Assembly: GCA_965200765.1 (NCBI GenBank)
Contig: OZ241380.1
Location: forward strand, 2,480,001-2,544,000
Direction of reading: 5' to 3'
From: G965200765 sp965200765
Lineage (GTDB): Bacteria > Pseudomonadota > Gammaproteobacteria > Arenicellales > JAJDZL01
DNA: 64,000 nt
A program made the translations under genes and the position numbers. Positions within the stretch are counted from its first letter, which is position 1; every line of letters starts with the position of its first letter. Below, in pieces: positions 44,061-53,427 of this stretch. The notes beneath the pieces are model-generated. The model was given only the letters and a program-made list of their open reading frames with translations, was not told the origin of the DNA and did no database searches.

Positions 44061-44237
44061 TGTTGAAACCGGTTCGTTGCACCAAGTTGTTATATTCAGT
44101 CCTTTTGCGCAAAACTCATTGCAGTTCTACGAAACTAGTGGTGAGTCCACGATATTTAATTGACAAAAATGATCGATTATAGTATACTGCCTTCATGGTT
44201 GAATTCAACATACGGTCGAATTGGCCGGGAGGCAGCG

Positions 44238-45329
44238 ATGAGGAAGGCGGTGGAGATTCATTTGACAGCGGAGCAGGAGAAGAAGCTGAGGACTTGGGCC
44301 ACGGGTCGCAAGCATGCGCGTCGGCTGACGGAGCGTGCCAAGATCATCTTGCATGCGGCGGCGGGCATGAGCAATATTGAAATCTCCCGGCTTGTGGGAA
44401 CCGACAAGAACACTGTGGGTCGGTGGCGCCGGCGCTTTGCGGAGCAAGGGATTCCGGGGATTGAAAAGGAGCTTCCGCGGGGCGGCAATCATGGTGGTCA
44501 CAACAGCGAAGAGATGGCGCGTCTTCGCGTGCGAGTGGTGGAGGCGACCACGCAGGAGTCGCCGCCGGACAATGCGGCGCAATGGTCGGCACGCTCGATG
44601 GCGAAGCATTTGGGGGTGTCGAAGAGTTTCGTGCACAAGGTGTGGCAGAAGGTTGGTCTGAAGCCGCATCTGGTTCGCACCTTCAAGTTGAGCCGGGATC
44701 CGAACTTTGTGGTCAAGTTGCGCGATGTGGTGGGCTTGTATTTGAATCCGCCGGACAATGCGGCGGTGTTCAGTTTCGATGAGAAGTCCGGCATACAGGC
44801 GCTGGACCGCACGCAGCCGGGGTTGCCGCTGAAGAAGGGTCGTTGCGGCACCGTGACGCACGACTACAAGCGGCATGGCACGACCACGCTGTTTGCGGCC
44901 ATGAACCTGGCCAGCGGCGAAGTGGTGAGCGAAACCTATCGCCGTCATCGGCACGAGGAGTTCCTTCGATTTCTTCGGGTGCTGAATCGCGCGGTGCCGA
45001 AAAATCAGGAGATCCACATCATCCTGGACAACTACTCGGCCCATCGGCATCGCCACGTGATGGAATGGCTGGACCGGCGCAAGCGGATCTATCTGCACTT
45101 CATTCCGACCAGCTCGTCGTGGCTGAACTTGGTGGAGGGGTTCTTCGCGAAGCTGACCCGCCAGCACATCAAGCGTAGCGCCTACACCTCGGTGGCACAT
45201 CTGGAAGCCTGCCTCAAAGAATATGTGGAAAGCCACAACAAGGCCCCGCAACCGTTCGTGTGGACCAAGCCTGCGGACGAAATCCTGGCGAAGATCGAGC
45301 GTGCCAAGAAGGCGCTTCCGGCACACTAA
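44238..45329 (+). CDS. IS630-family transposase
   Basis: 363 residues from ATG 44238 with GGGAGG five bases upstream (longer in-frame reading from 44160 not preferred). An N-terminal HTH pair (MSNIEISRLVGTDKNTVGRWRRRF) precedes the DDE domain: Asp in FSFDEKSGIQAL, Asp in IILDNYSAHRH, and Glu in WLNLVEGFFAKLTRQ. All three catalytic residues and full length suggest it could be active. GC-rich relative to surroundings. Terminal repeats and the TA duplication were not resolved. Confidence 0.92.
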   Translation: MRKAVEIHLTAEQEKKLRTWATGRKHARRLTERAKIILHAAAGMSNIEISRLVGTDKNTVGRWRRRFAEQGIPGIEKELPRGGNHGGHNSEEMARLRVRVVEATTQESPPDNAAQWSARSMAKHLGVSKSFVHKVWQKVGLKPHLVRTFKLSRDPNFVVKLRDVVGLYLNPPDNAAVFSFDEKSGIQALDRTQPGLPLKKGRCGTVTHDYKRHGTTTLFAAMNLASGEVVSETYRRHRHEEFLRFLRVLNRAVPKNQEIHIILDNYSAHRHRHVMEWLDRRKRIYLHFIPTSSSWLNLVEGFFAKLTRQHIKRSAYTSVAHLEACLKEYVESHNKAPQPFVWTKPADEILAKIERAKKALPAH

Positions 45330-45432
45330 AAATAATCTTTATTTTATTAAGGATACAACACTAGAAGACAATCATGTTAAAGCCGAAAGGCAATGGCTTA
45401 ACCATTCAATAGTTTCGGAGTTTAACAGTCAG

Positions 45433-46641
45433 TTAGCGTCGAGCAATATCCGGCATATCGCCTGACAGTCCGCAGGCAAAACGCATTATTGTGTTTTTTG
45501 CCAATGTCGTTCGGTCAGTAAGTTCTAGTCCAATACCCCGCACTCCCCGTAGAATTGGTGATTTACTGCGAAAGCCCCAATCAAATCCGTCCATCAATGT
45601 CAGAACCGGAGCAACCGCCGCCTTTCTGCACCGCTCATACTCCCGCATTTTTCGATCATTCCAAATGTTCTCGGACAAATCCGGATTCTGTGTCAAAGTC
45701 TCTGCCAATGATGCGGCATCCATCAAACCCAAATTCGCACCCATGCCGGCTAGCGGATGAATGACATGAGCGGCATCGCCGATCAATATAGTTCGATTTT
45801 TCATGTATGAATCAAGATGAAATCTTCGGAGCGGAAATTGCACCCGCTTGCTTTGCAGTGTTGTTTCACCAAGACGGTAATCAAAACTTCTGGCAAGTTC
45901 CGCTTCAAATTCACTGTCTGTCATTGCACTCAGTTCTTCCGAGCGTCCGCTTTCGCAACTCCAGACAATTGACGAACTGCCATCATCCAGTGGCAAAAAT
46001 GCCAAGGGACCGTTTGCAAGAAATTTTTGATAGGCAGTATCTTCGTGATGTTGTTCTGTACCAACTTTTGCAACAAATGCACGTTGATTGTAACTTCGCG
46101 AATTGATCGTCAAACCGATCATTTGCCTGACATCAGAATTGCCTCCATCAGCACCTACGGCCATGGAAACTCGAAATTCACCGGCATTGCCAAAAGAAGC
46201 AACGACTGATTGGTCAACCAACCTTAAACTCTCAAGCCGCGCATTCGCAATCTTCTCAATATTGGTCGACTCTTCAAGTGTTTTGTTGAGGGCAACAGCA
46301 AGTACATTGTTTTCTACAATCGCTCCCAAATTCTGCTCGCCAATGGTGTTTGCATCAAATTCAATTCGACCGCCAGCGGCATCCCAAACTTCAATTCTGC
46401 TGTAGGGACAATATCGTTTTTCTGCTACAAAATTCCAAGCACCAATTGCCTGTAAAAATGCTTGCGAACCAAGATGAATCGAATTGACTCGCAGGTCGTA
46501 TTGCGTTCCGGAATCCACCGGATACTGTCCAGCTTCCGCCAAAAGTATTCGGAAAGGAGATTCTCGCAATGCACTGGCAAGTGCCAGACCCACGATGCCA
46601 CCTCCAACAATCAGCAAATCAAAGTCTTTGTGTACAGCCAT
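45433..46641 (-). CDS. ubiI: UbiH/UbiI/UbiF-family FAD monooxygenase (ubiquinone synthesis)
   Basis: 402 residues. The FAD dinucleotide motif is LLIVGGGIVGLALA at the N-terminus, with AVGADGGNSDVRQ in the middle and the UbiH-family signature GDAAHVIHPLAGMGANLGLMDAASL. It hydroxylates the ring of a ubiquinone precursor. Located directly downstream of ubiH, the position of visC/ubiI in many gammaproteobacteria; which ring carbon it acts on is inferred from that order. ATG 46641 was preferred to a TTG at 46656 that overlaps the ubiH stop. Confidence 0.88.
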   Translation of the reverse strand: MAVHKDFDLLIVGGGIVGLALASALRESPFRILLAEAGQYPVDSGTQYDLRVNSIHLGSQAFLQAIGAWNFVAEKRYCPYSRIEVWDAAGGRIEFDANTIGEQNLGAIVENNVLAVALNKTLEESTNIEKIANARLESLRLVDQSVVASFGNAGEFRVSMAVGADGGNSDVRQMIGLTINSRSYNQRAFVAKVGTEQHHEDTAYQKFLANGPLAFLPLDDGSSSIVWSCESGRSEELSAMTDSEFEAELARSFDYRLGETTLQSKRVQFPLRRFHLDSYMKNRTILIGDAAHVIHPLAGMGANLGLMDAASLAETLTQNPDLSENIWNDRKMREYERCRKAAVAPVLTLMDGFDWGFRSKSPILRGVRGIGLELTDRTTLAKNTIMRFACGLSGDMPDIARR

Positions 46642-46652
46642 CGCCAATGAGC

Positions 46653-47879
46653 TCAACCATTTGAATTTGTTACCAGTCTCGACTGCCGACCATGCAGTCC
46701 CATCGTCCTCTGCAACAGGAACTTCCGTAATGCCGGAATGACTTGCACAGCATCCAATCCAAGAGTGCGCACCAGCGAATACAACGGCAAGTCATTGCTG
46801 AAAATCCGAATCAAGTTGTCGGTAAACGACGCTACTGCACGGCCCTCTCTGTGACGCCATCTCTCGTACTGACCCAGTACATCATACGAACCGATATCCC
46901 AGCCCCAACGATGATGATTTTGAATCACCTCGGCTAGCGCAGCAACGTCCCGCAGTCCTAGATTGAACCCTTGTCCGGCAACCGGATGCACCGTGTGGGC
47001 AGCATTACCAACTACAACCACTCGCTGACTGATCACACTTTCCAACTCGCTTAACTTCAATGAATACTTCACTCTTGGACTGTTTATCCGTGTACACCGG
47101 CCAACCCGATATGAAAGCTCCTTGGCGAGAGCTTCCAGAAACTGTTCTTCCGGCGCTTGCATGTGTCTGTCGCAATCGCCAGGTTCCAGTGTCCAGACAA
47201 TTGCATAGCCAAAATCGCCAACCGGCAAAAGCGCCAACGGTCCTGATTGCGTAAAGTGTTCATACGCGATGCCATAATTGGGGCGGCTTGACTCAATATT
47301 GCAAACCAACGCAACTTGTCGATAACTTTTTTCACGGGAATTCATTTTTGCCTGTTCTGCCAAGCCAGATTTTCCACCATCTGCGAGTACAACAACTTTT
47401 GCTTCAATGTACCTGGTGTAATTCGACTCGACTGCAACCACAACATGGTCGTCGCGGCATTCGACCTGCGTTGCATTTGCCGGCCCTATAATGGTTACCG
47501 TGTCGCTGGAACTTAACTTGTTGTATATGCTCCGGCCAATTGCTCCGGCCGATACATTCCAGCCCAAAGCATCGTAACCAACATCCTCGGCGCCAAGTCG
47601 CGTTGCACGCCGGTTGCCGCTTTGCGATACGAGTATTTGACGAATTGCAGTCGCGCTGTCCATCGAAATCTCATCCCACACGCCAATATTTTCGAATACC
47701 CGGCCTGCGCTGTAAGTCAAGGCAATGGCTCGCGAATCAAATTTTCCTTGACCTTCCTGGCTTGCATCGGGTTCGATCAATGCAACCTTAAGGTCGGAGT
47801 TGATAAACATGCAAGCAAAGCTTGCGCCTACAAGCCCACCACCAACGACTGCTATATCAAACTGATCCTGTGTAACCAT
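46653..47879 (-). CDS. ubiH: UbiH-family FAD monooxygenase (ubiquinone synthesis)
   Basis: 408 residues. FAD motif AVVGGGLVGASFA, mid-chain VLADGGKSGLAEQ, and signature GNAAHTVHPVAGQGFNLGLRDVAALAE. Predicted 2-octaprenyl-6-methoxyphenol hydroxylase by its position immediately after pepP (7 bp gap). Asn replaces Asp in the usual GDAAH box, which is common in UbiH. ATG 47879 was chosen; an upstream in-frame start would enter pepP. Confidence 0.9.
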   Translation of the reverse strand: MVTQDQFDIAVVGGGLVGASFACMFINSDLKVALIEPDASQEGQGKFDSRAIALTYSAGRVFENIGVWDEISMDSATAIRQILVSQSGNRRATRLGAEDVGYDALGWNVSAGAIGRSIYNKLSSSDTVTIIGPANATQVECRDDHVVVAVESNYTRYIEAKVVVLADGGKSGLAEQAKMNSREKSYRQVALVCNIESSRPNYGIAYEHFTQSGPLALLPVGDFGYAIVWTLEPGDCDRHMQAPEEQFLEALAKELSYRVGRCTRINSPRVKYSLKLSELESVISQRVVVVGNAAHTVHPVAGQGFNLGLRDVAALAEVIQNHHRWGWDIGSYDVLGQYERWRHREGRAVASFTDNLIRIFSNDLPLYSLVRTLGLDAVQVIPALRKFLLQRTMGLHGRQSRLVTNSNG

Positions 47880-47886
47880 GTTTTTT

Positions 47887-49188
47887 CTAGCCGGACATAA
47901 GCGCTTCAACTTCCGCGATTTCTTTGGGTGCTACACTCGTTGTGACAAAATTGCCATCTTCTGTCAGCAAAATATCATCTTCAATGCGAATGCCGATTCC
48001 ATGCCAACGCGCATCAACATTGTCCGATGGCGAAATATAAACGCCAGGCTCCACTGTCATGTACATGTCTTTTTGCAAAATACGAGATGTGTTGCCATCT
48101 CCATAGGTGCCAACATCATGAACGTCCAACCCAAGCCAGTGTCCAATCTTGTGCATGTAAAACTCTTGATACGCTTTGGTCTCAATGATTTCTTCAAGGC
48201 TTCCGTCCAGAATTTTCAATTGTCTCAAGCCGTCTGAAATCACTGCAACCGAGACTTCCTGAACTGCGTCGTAGGGAGTGCCCGGGACAGCAGTTTCAAT
48301 GGCGCGCCGTTGCGCTTCAAGCACAATTTCATAGATTGCCTTTTGCTCGCCTGTGAATTTTCCGTTTACCGGAAAGGTACGGGTGACATCAGCAGCGTAA
48401 TTGTTCAATTCAGCACCGGCATCAATGAGCAACAAGTCACCAGATTGTAGTTGCTTGGTGTTGTCGGTATAGTGCAAGATACACGCATTGTCACCAGATG
48501 CAACAATACTGGGATAGGCAGTGCCACACTGGTGTTTCTGAAACCAATATTCAATTTCCGCCTGAATTTCATACTCGGCCTTGCCTGCCTGACATGCTTG
48601 CATTGCACGACAGTGCGCCTGAGCGGTAATTTCTGCAACCCGGCGAATCACATCAACTTCAAACGAAGTCTTGCATAATCGCATCTCATGCAGAATTTGA
48701 CCAATATCCACGATTTCAGAAGGAAAACGCAAGCCAGTGCGTACCAACTTTCTTACCTGGTTCATCCAACCGAGCAATTGCGCGTCAAACTCCGAATATC
48801 GACCGGTGCAGTAGTGAATCGAGCGACGGCCCTTCAGCAAATTCGGCATTTCTTCATCAATTTGAGCAATGGACATGGAACAGTCGGCACTATAAATTTC
48901 CATCGCGCCGTCCAATCCGGCTCTCTTGCCTTCCCAACGCTCGTGGAGCGGGTCGCGTTCGCGGCAAAATAATATGTAATCTCCCGATTCATTTCCCGGG
49001 GCCAGAACCGCCACGGACTCGGGTTCGGAAAATCCCGTCAGGTAGAAAAAATCGCTATCTGAACGGTATGGATAGGATACATCCGAGTTACGTTGTCGCA
49101 CGGGCGCATTGGGTATCACCGCAATGCCGTCGGCGCCGATTGTCTCCATGACAATCTGCCGCCGGGATTCAAAGAATTCGCGCTCCAT
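47887..49188 (-). CDS. pepP: Xaa-Pro aminopeptidase PepP
   Basis: 433 residues. An N-terminal creatinase-like domain (YPYRSDSDFFYLTGF) is followed by the pita-bread metallopeptidase domain. Metal ligands are visible as Asp in LLIDAGAEL, Asp in AADVTRTFP, His in HWLGLDVHD, Glu in TVEPGVY and Glu in IRIEDDIL. It removes N-terminal residues preceding proline. It sits between ygfB and ubiH as in other gammaproteobacteria. Confidence 0.95.
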   Translation of the reverse strand: MEREFFESRRQIVMETIGADGIAVIPNAPVRQRNSDVSYPYRSDSDFFYLTGFSEPESVAVLAPGNESGDYILFCRERDPLHERWEGKRAGLDGAMEIYSADCSMSIAQIDEEMPNLLKGRRSIHYCTGRYSEFDAQLLGWMNQVRKLVRTGLRFPSEIVDIGQILHEMRLCKTSFEVDVIRRVAEITAQAHCRAMQACQAGKAEYEIQAEIEYWFQKHQCGTAYPSIVASGDNACILHYTDNTKQLQSGDLLLIDAGAELNNYAADVTRTFPVNGKFTGEQKAIYEIVLEAQRRAIETAVPGTPYDAVQEVSVAVISDGLRQLKILDGSLEEIIETKAYQEFYMHKIGHWLGLDVHDVGTYGDGNTSRILQKDMYMTVEPGVYISPSDNVDARWHGIGIRIEDDILLTEDGNFVTTSVAPKEIAEVEALMSG

Positions 49189-49210
49189 GACTATTTGTTT
49201 TCGGTGGTTC

Positions 49211-49756
49211 TCAGTCGTTATGATTCAGGGGATTCAACTGTTCAAACAGCAATTGAACACCAACCCGCAAATGCTCCTCTATGGTCATCAGTGCCAGATA
49301 ATCTTCCGAACTGTCGTCGGAAACATCATCGCAGTTGACTTCAATGATACTTTGCATATCTTCCAGCACTTCAACACAATCATCAGGCAGAGATTCGCTC
49401 AAGCTCTCGAACATCGATAATGTATCCAAATACGAGCTGCACCAAGTCGTCAGCGCCTCCAGTCTCGTGGAAACGGATTCAGTGTCGTCCGGCAACACCA
49501 GCTGAAATCCAAAGCCATCATCCTCAAGCAACGTACGCGTTTGCTGCAACAAGTTGCATATCTCATGCTGGATGCCGGAGTACTCCCACACTTCCAAATG
49601 ACGCTCACAAAAAACAACAGGAAGCCAATCATCGACATGATCTTCTCCAAAACCGGTGCAGACCAACCCCGAGAGCATTCCGTGCAATTCGGATGGACTC
49701 ATTTCAAACGAGTGCGCCGTCAAGTATTCCTTGATATCCTGATGAACCAGATGCAT
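49211..49756 (-). CDS. ygfB: UPF0149/YgfB family protein
   Basis: 181 residues from ATG 49756. It has the acidic, helical YgfB pattern: SPSELHGMLSGLVCTG near the start, LPDD repeats, WCSSYLDTL, and a C-terminal EEHLRVGVQLLFEQL. Biochemical function is not settled; it is conserved as the first gene before pepP-ubiH in gammaproteobacteria. The 22-bp gap to pepP indicates an operon. Confidence 0.85.
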   Translation of the reverse strand: MHLVHQDIKEYLTAHSFEMSPSELHGMLSGLVCTGFGEDHVDDWLPVVFCERHLEVWEYSGIQHEICNLLQQTRTLLEDDGFGFQLVLPDDTESVSTRLEALTTWCSSYLDTLSMFESLSESLPDDCVEVLEDMQSIIEVNCDDVSDDSSEDYLALMTIEEHLRVGVQLLFEQLNPLNHND

Positions 49757-50190
49757 TGCCGTTGAAGCCAAGAATCCTTTATATCTGCATGTAATGATAG
49801 CCATTCAAACCATAACATTGACTGTAAAATCGCTAGTGAGTTTTTTGCGCGGCGAATTGGGTCCACAGACCAGATACACTTCGATGTGCTGTCAAGTCAA
49901 TTCAAGGAAGAGCTTCGCTTGCGACAATCAATGTCTGACTGAACTCTGCGCACACCCGAAGGCAATCACACCGTATTTGAAACCGATGCTTGCAAGCGAG
50001 ACCCGCGCAACATCATTTCAAGCTTTCGGTGTGATTAAAAATCTTTAGTACATTTCAATTCAAACAATGGTAATATGTTGAATTGACAGAATGAATAGCG
50101 AAGATTTCAAACTATACTGTTCAGTCAGATGAATGATTCTTCGCCAACAAAATCCTGGATGCCAGAGATATCTCAAATGTGTATTTTGAA
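49757..50190. other. 434-bp gene-free region upstream of ygfB with paired segments
   Basis: In many gammaproteobacteria this position holds zapA and the 6S RNA gene. No zapA ORF is seen. Complementary blocks are present: TTGCGCGG (49845-49852) with CCGCGCAA (50003-50010), and AATCACACCG (49964-49973) with CGGTGTGATT (50027-50036). The first pair spans about 165 bases, similar to a 6S-like length. I could not match the conserved 6S sequence, so no RNA is called. Confidence 0.3.
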
Positions 50191-51507
50191 ATGAAACCGA
50201 ATATCAAACAACGACTGCTTGCAATACTGATGGCGGGGGCGGTTTCACTGCTTTCCTGGTCGTCCACATACGCACAGGATGAAAATTCAAATGCGTTGCC
50301 TTTGGAGCAAATCACCACTTTCAGCAAAATTTTCGAGACAATAAAAAATATCTACGTAGAAGACATAGATGACGAGCAACTTCTGAGAGATGCAACCGAA
50401 GGCATGCTTGCCGGGCTAGACCCGCACTCGGCATTGCTTACTCGAACTGAAATGTCGCAAATAGAGATCGACACCAGAGGCGAGTACGGCGGACTTGGAT
50501 TGGAAGTCACCAAAGAGGCTAACGCAATTCGGGTTGTTTCTCCAATCGATGATACACCGGCTCACCGCGCCGGAATCAAAGCCGGCGATTTGATTATCCG
50601 ACTGGACAATCAGCCAGTGGACCGCATGAATCTTCAGGAAGCAGTCGAGATTATGCGCGGCGTACCAGGCTCCGAAATCAAACTGACAATTATCCGACAG
50701 GGGCGGGAAAAGCCGTTGCAGGTGCTTCTGACCCGGGCCGTGATTAAAATCCAAAGCGTACGCGCGTACACGCTTGAACCAAATTATGGCTATTTGCGCA
50801 TCACCCAGTTTCAATCAACCACGCCGGATTTGATCACCACGAAGGTACGCGAGCTCGAGGACGAAAATGACAATTTGCTGGAAGGTGTGGTTTTGGACTT
50901 GCGAAACAATCCGGGCGGTGAATTGCGAAGTGCAATCAATGTATCGGATCTGTTCATTGACGAAGGAGTGATTGTGTCAACCAAGAAGCGCGGAGGTGAA
51001 GTGGATTCAGTCTTCAAGGCGCAAAACAACAACGACATCTTGGAAGGCGTTCCAATCGTCGTACTCATCAACAATGGTTCGGCATCGGCATCCGAGATCG
51101 TCAGTGGGGCATTGCAAGATCACAAGCGAGCGGTGTTGATGGGTACCCGTACTTTCGGGAAAGGTTCAGTTCAAACCATTTATCAGATTGACAAAAAGAC
51201 AGCGTTGAAGCTGACCACAATGCGGTACTACACCCCGAATGATCGTTCCATTCAGGCGGAAGGTGTCGAACCGGACATCATTGTACCGGACCGCGACTTG
51301 GGCGAAGAGCAGGAAGATGACCAGTTTCTGATTCGCGAGGCCGATCTGTCTGGTGCCTTAACGAATGAAAATGGTCAGGAAGAAAACGAATCTTCTTCAT
51401 CGACTCAATCAGAGTCGCACCCGGCACTTCAGTTTGATTTTCAACTGCAACAAGCGTTGAATCTCCTGAAGGGATTGAAAGTTAGCAAGGCAATCATTGA
51501 AAGCTGA
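50191..51507 (+). CDS. ctpA: carboxyl-terminal processing peptidase (S41) CtpA
   Basis: 438 residues. A signal peptide (about 1-29, ending STYA-QD) is followed by an N-terminal helical part, a PDZ domain (about 80-165, GLGLEV…GIKAGDLIIRLDNQPV) and the S41 protease core. Catalytic Ser299 is in NNGSASASE and Lys324 in TFGKGSVQT. The C-terminal tail is acidic and Ser-rich. It degrades periplasmic proteins from the C-terminus. The ATG at 50191 was preferred to an in-frame GTG at 50179. Confidence 0.93.
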   Translation: MKPNIKQRLLAILMAGAVSLLSWSSTYAQDENSNALPLEQITTFSKIFETIKNIYVEDIDDEQLLRDATEGMLAGLDPHSALLTRTEMSQIEIDTRGEYGGLGLEVTKEANAIRVVSPIDDTPAHRAGIKAGDLIIRLDNQPVDRMNLQEAVEIMRGVPGSEIKLTIIRQGREKPLQVLLTRAVIKIQSVRAYTLEPNYGYLRITQFQSTTPDLITTKVRELEDENDNLLEGVVLDLRNNPGGELRSAINVSDLFIDEGVIVSTKKRGGEVDSVFKAQNNNDILEGVPIVVLINNGSASASEIVSGALQDHKRAVLMGTRTFGKGSVQTIYQIDKKTALKLTTMRYYTPNDRSIQAEGVEPDIIVPDRDLGEEQEDDQFLIREADLSGALTNENGQEENESSSSTQSESHPALQFDFQLQQALNLLKGLKVSKAIIES

Positions 51508-51698
51508 GCAAGCACTGGACTGCGTCTCTTAACCAAACCACATTTTGGGGCGGCTATTTTCTTGCTGCGGGCCAAAAAATAACCAATGTCGTTTCTCGCC
51601 TTCCGGAGATGTTGTCAATCTGCCTGAAACCTCTCTGAAACAGGGTTTTTCAGGGCCAACTGACTCACTTCCCGAAACGGTGCAGGAAGTACCTCTGA

Positions 51699-53321
51699 TT
51701 ACTCTCTGGCCAAATTTTGCTGGTCTGCCAGAATCATGTCCGATGCTTTCTCCGCGATCGCCGCAGTTGGCGCATTTGTATTTCCGGAACAGATGACAGG
51801 CATGATCGAAGCATCGACTACCCGAAGTCTCGATACTCCCCGCACCCTCAATCGTCGGCTCACAACACTGAACGGATCGGACTTTGGCCCCATCTTGCAA
51901 GTTCCGGTGGGATGATAAATCGTTTCGCCTATATTTCTGGCGCAGTCAAGCAACTCTTCATTCGTTTGATACCTGCTACCCGGAACTCGCTCTTCAACAA
52001 CAAAGGAAGACATTGAATTCGATTGCACAATTGCTCTGGACATGCGCAATGCTGCAACAGCAACTTGCTGGTCAAACTCTTCGCTCAAATAATTCGGATG
52101 GATTTCAGGATACTCAAACGGGTCCGCCGACTTGAGTTGAATACTGCCCTTGCTTTCCGGACGCAGTTGTGTCACCGAGGAAGTAACACCTGAAAAATCA
52201 TGCACACCCTCACCGGGACTGTCAGCACTCAACGGCTGAAAATGAAACTGTACATCCGGACGATCTTCACGTGCCATCGGGGTTTTCGCGAAAACGCCAA
52301 CTTCGCTCGCTGCGGTCGACATGGGTCCTGTTCGGAAGAAAACATATCGCATTCCAACCAGCATTTTCTTCAACGGATGCCGAACTTCGTCGTTTACTGT
52401 CGAAATATTGCACTGGTAAACAGAACGCAGTTGCAGATGATCCTGAAGGTTTTGCCCAACCCCCGGTAAATGCTTGACTACAGGTATGGAGAATCCATTG
52501 AGAATTTCACCATTGCCAATTCCGGATAACATCAGTATTTGTGGTGAGTTGATTGCGCCGGCACAAAGAATGATCTCGCCCTTGCAAGTCGCCACTCGCG
52601 TTTTTCCGCCGGCTGAGTACACCACCGCCTCGGCCCTGCCCATCACAAACTTGATCTGTTTTACCAAGGATTGAATCTCAATTTTGAGATTCGCTCGCTT
52701 CTTGACGGGATGCAAGTAGCCGACTGCTGTACTGCAGCGTCTTCCTTTATGGGCAGTCAGTTGATAATAGCCTGCGCCTTCCTGCTTCTCGCCGTTGAAG
52801 TCGGTATTTTCCGGGATTCCGATTTCACCTGCGCCCTCAATGAACGCATCGCATATCTTGCGATGCGTCCGCATATCGGATACCTTCAGATTGCCACCAA
52901 CCCCGTGATATTCGTTGGCACCACGCTCTTGGTCTTCGCACTTGATGAAATACGGCAGCATGTCCTCGTAGGACCACCCCGGATTCCCGAGTTGCTGCCA
53001 ATCGTCGTAATCTTCCTTCTGGCCACGAATATAAATCAAGCCGTTGATTGAACTTGACCCGCCCAGCACCTTGCCGCGTGGCCAGCTGATGGACCGACCG
53101 TTCAAACCAGGGTCCAACTCCGTCTTGTAGCACCAGTCCGTCTTGGGATTGTGCATCGTCCTGAAATAGCCGACCGGAATATGAATCCAGGGATTGGTGT
53201 CCTTGCCGCCTGCTTCAAGAAGCAAAACCCTATTGCGCGGGTCGGCTGAAAGCCGGTTCGCCACAATGCAACCGGCAGTACCAGCACCGATTACGATGTA
53301 TTCGAAACTATGCTGCGACAC
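51699..53321 (-). CDS. GMC-family FAD oxidoreductase, choline dehydrogenase-like
   Basis: 540 residues. FAD motif IVIGAGTAGC at 9-18, GMC signature 1 WPRGKVLGGSSSINGLIYIRG near 80-100, signature 2 GAINSPQILMLSGIG near 258-272. The catalytic His is in IYHPTGTCKMG near 478, and the C-terminal SGNTNAPTAAIAEKASDMI is present. It resembles BetA choline dehydrogenases and other alcohol dehydrogenases. It lies 106 bp downstream of a choline-sulfatase-like gene on the same strand, so oxidation of the released alcohol is a sensible inference. No betB is adjacent. Confidence 0.87.
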   Translation of the reverse strand: MSQHSFEYIVIGAGTAGCIVANRLSADPRNRVLLLEAGGKDTNPWIHIPVGYFRTMHNPKTDWCYKTELDPGLNGRSISWPRGKVLGGSSSINGLIYIRGQKEDYDDWQQLGNPGWSYEDMLPYFIKCEDQERGANEYHGVGGNLKVSDMRTHRKICDAFIEGAGEIGIPENTDFNGEKQEGAGYYQLTAHKGRRCSTAVGYLHPVKKRANLKIEIQSLVKQIKFVMGRAEAVVYSAGGKTRVATCKGEIILCAGAINSPQILMLSGIGNGEILNGFSIPVVKHLPGVGQNLQDHLQLRSVYQCNISTVNDEVRHPLKKMLVGMRYVFFRTGPMSTAASEVGVFAKTPMAREDRPDVQFHFQPLSADSPGEGVHDFSGVTSSVTQLRPESKGSIQLKSADPFEYPEIHPNYLSEEFDQQVAVAALRMSRAIVQSNSMSSFVVEERVPGSRYQTNEELLDCARNIGETIYHPTGTCKMGPKSDPFSVVSRRLRVRGVSRLRVVDASIMPVICSGNTNAPTAAIAEKASDMILADQQNLARE

Positions 53322-53427
53322 TTCTTGTCAAATGTACTTTGCAGCCAAAATTGAAAATTTGCGCTACGAACCGTGCTTTGCAATTGCAATTCCAAACACC
53401 ATTCAAACTCCAAATCCGCTGAAAACT

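Noticed and set aside
44205..45326. 373-residue minus-strand open frame over the IS630 gene
   Set aside because: Arg/His/Leu-rich mirror of a GC-rich transposase; the + strand product has all IS630 catalytic residues.
49757..50190. 6S RNA call upstream of ygfB
   Set aside because: Position and rough length fit, but conserved 6S sequence blocks could not be found by eye; reported only as a finding.
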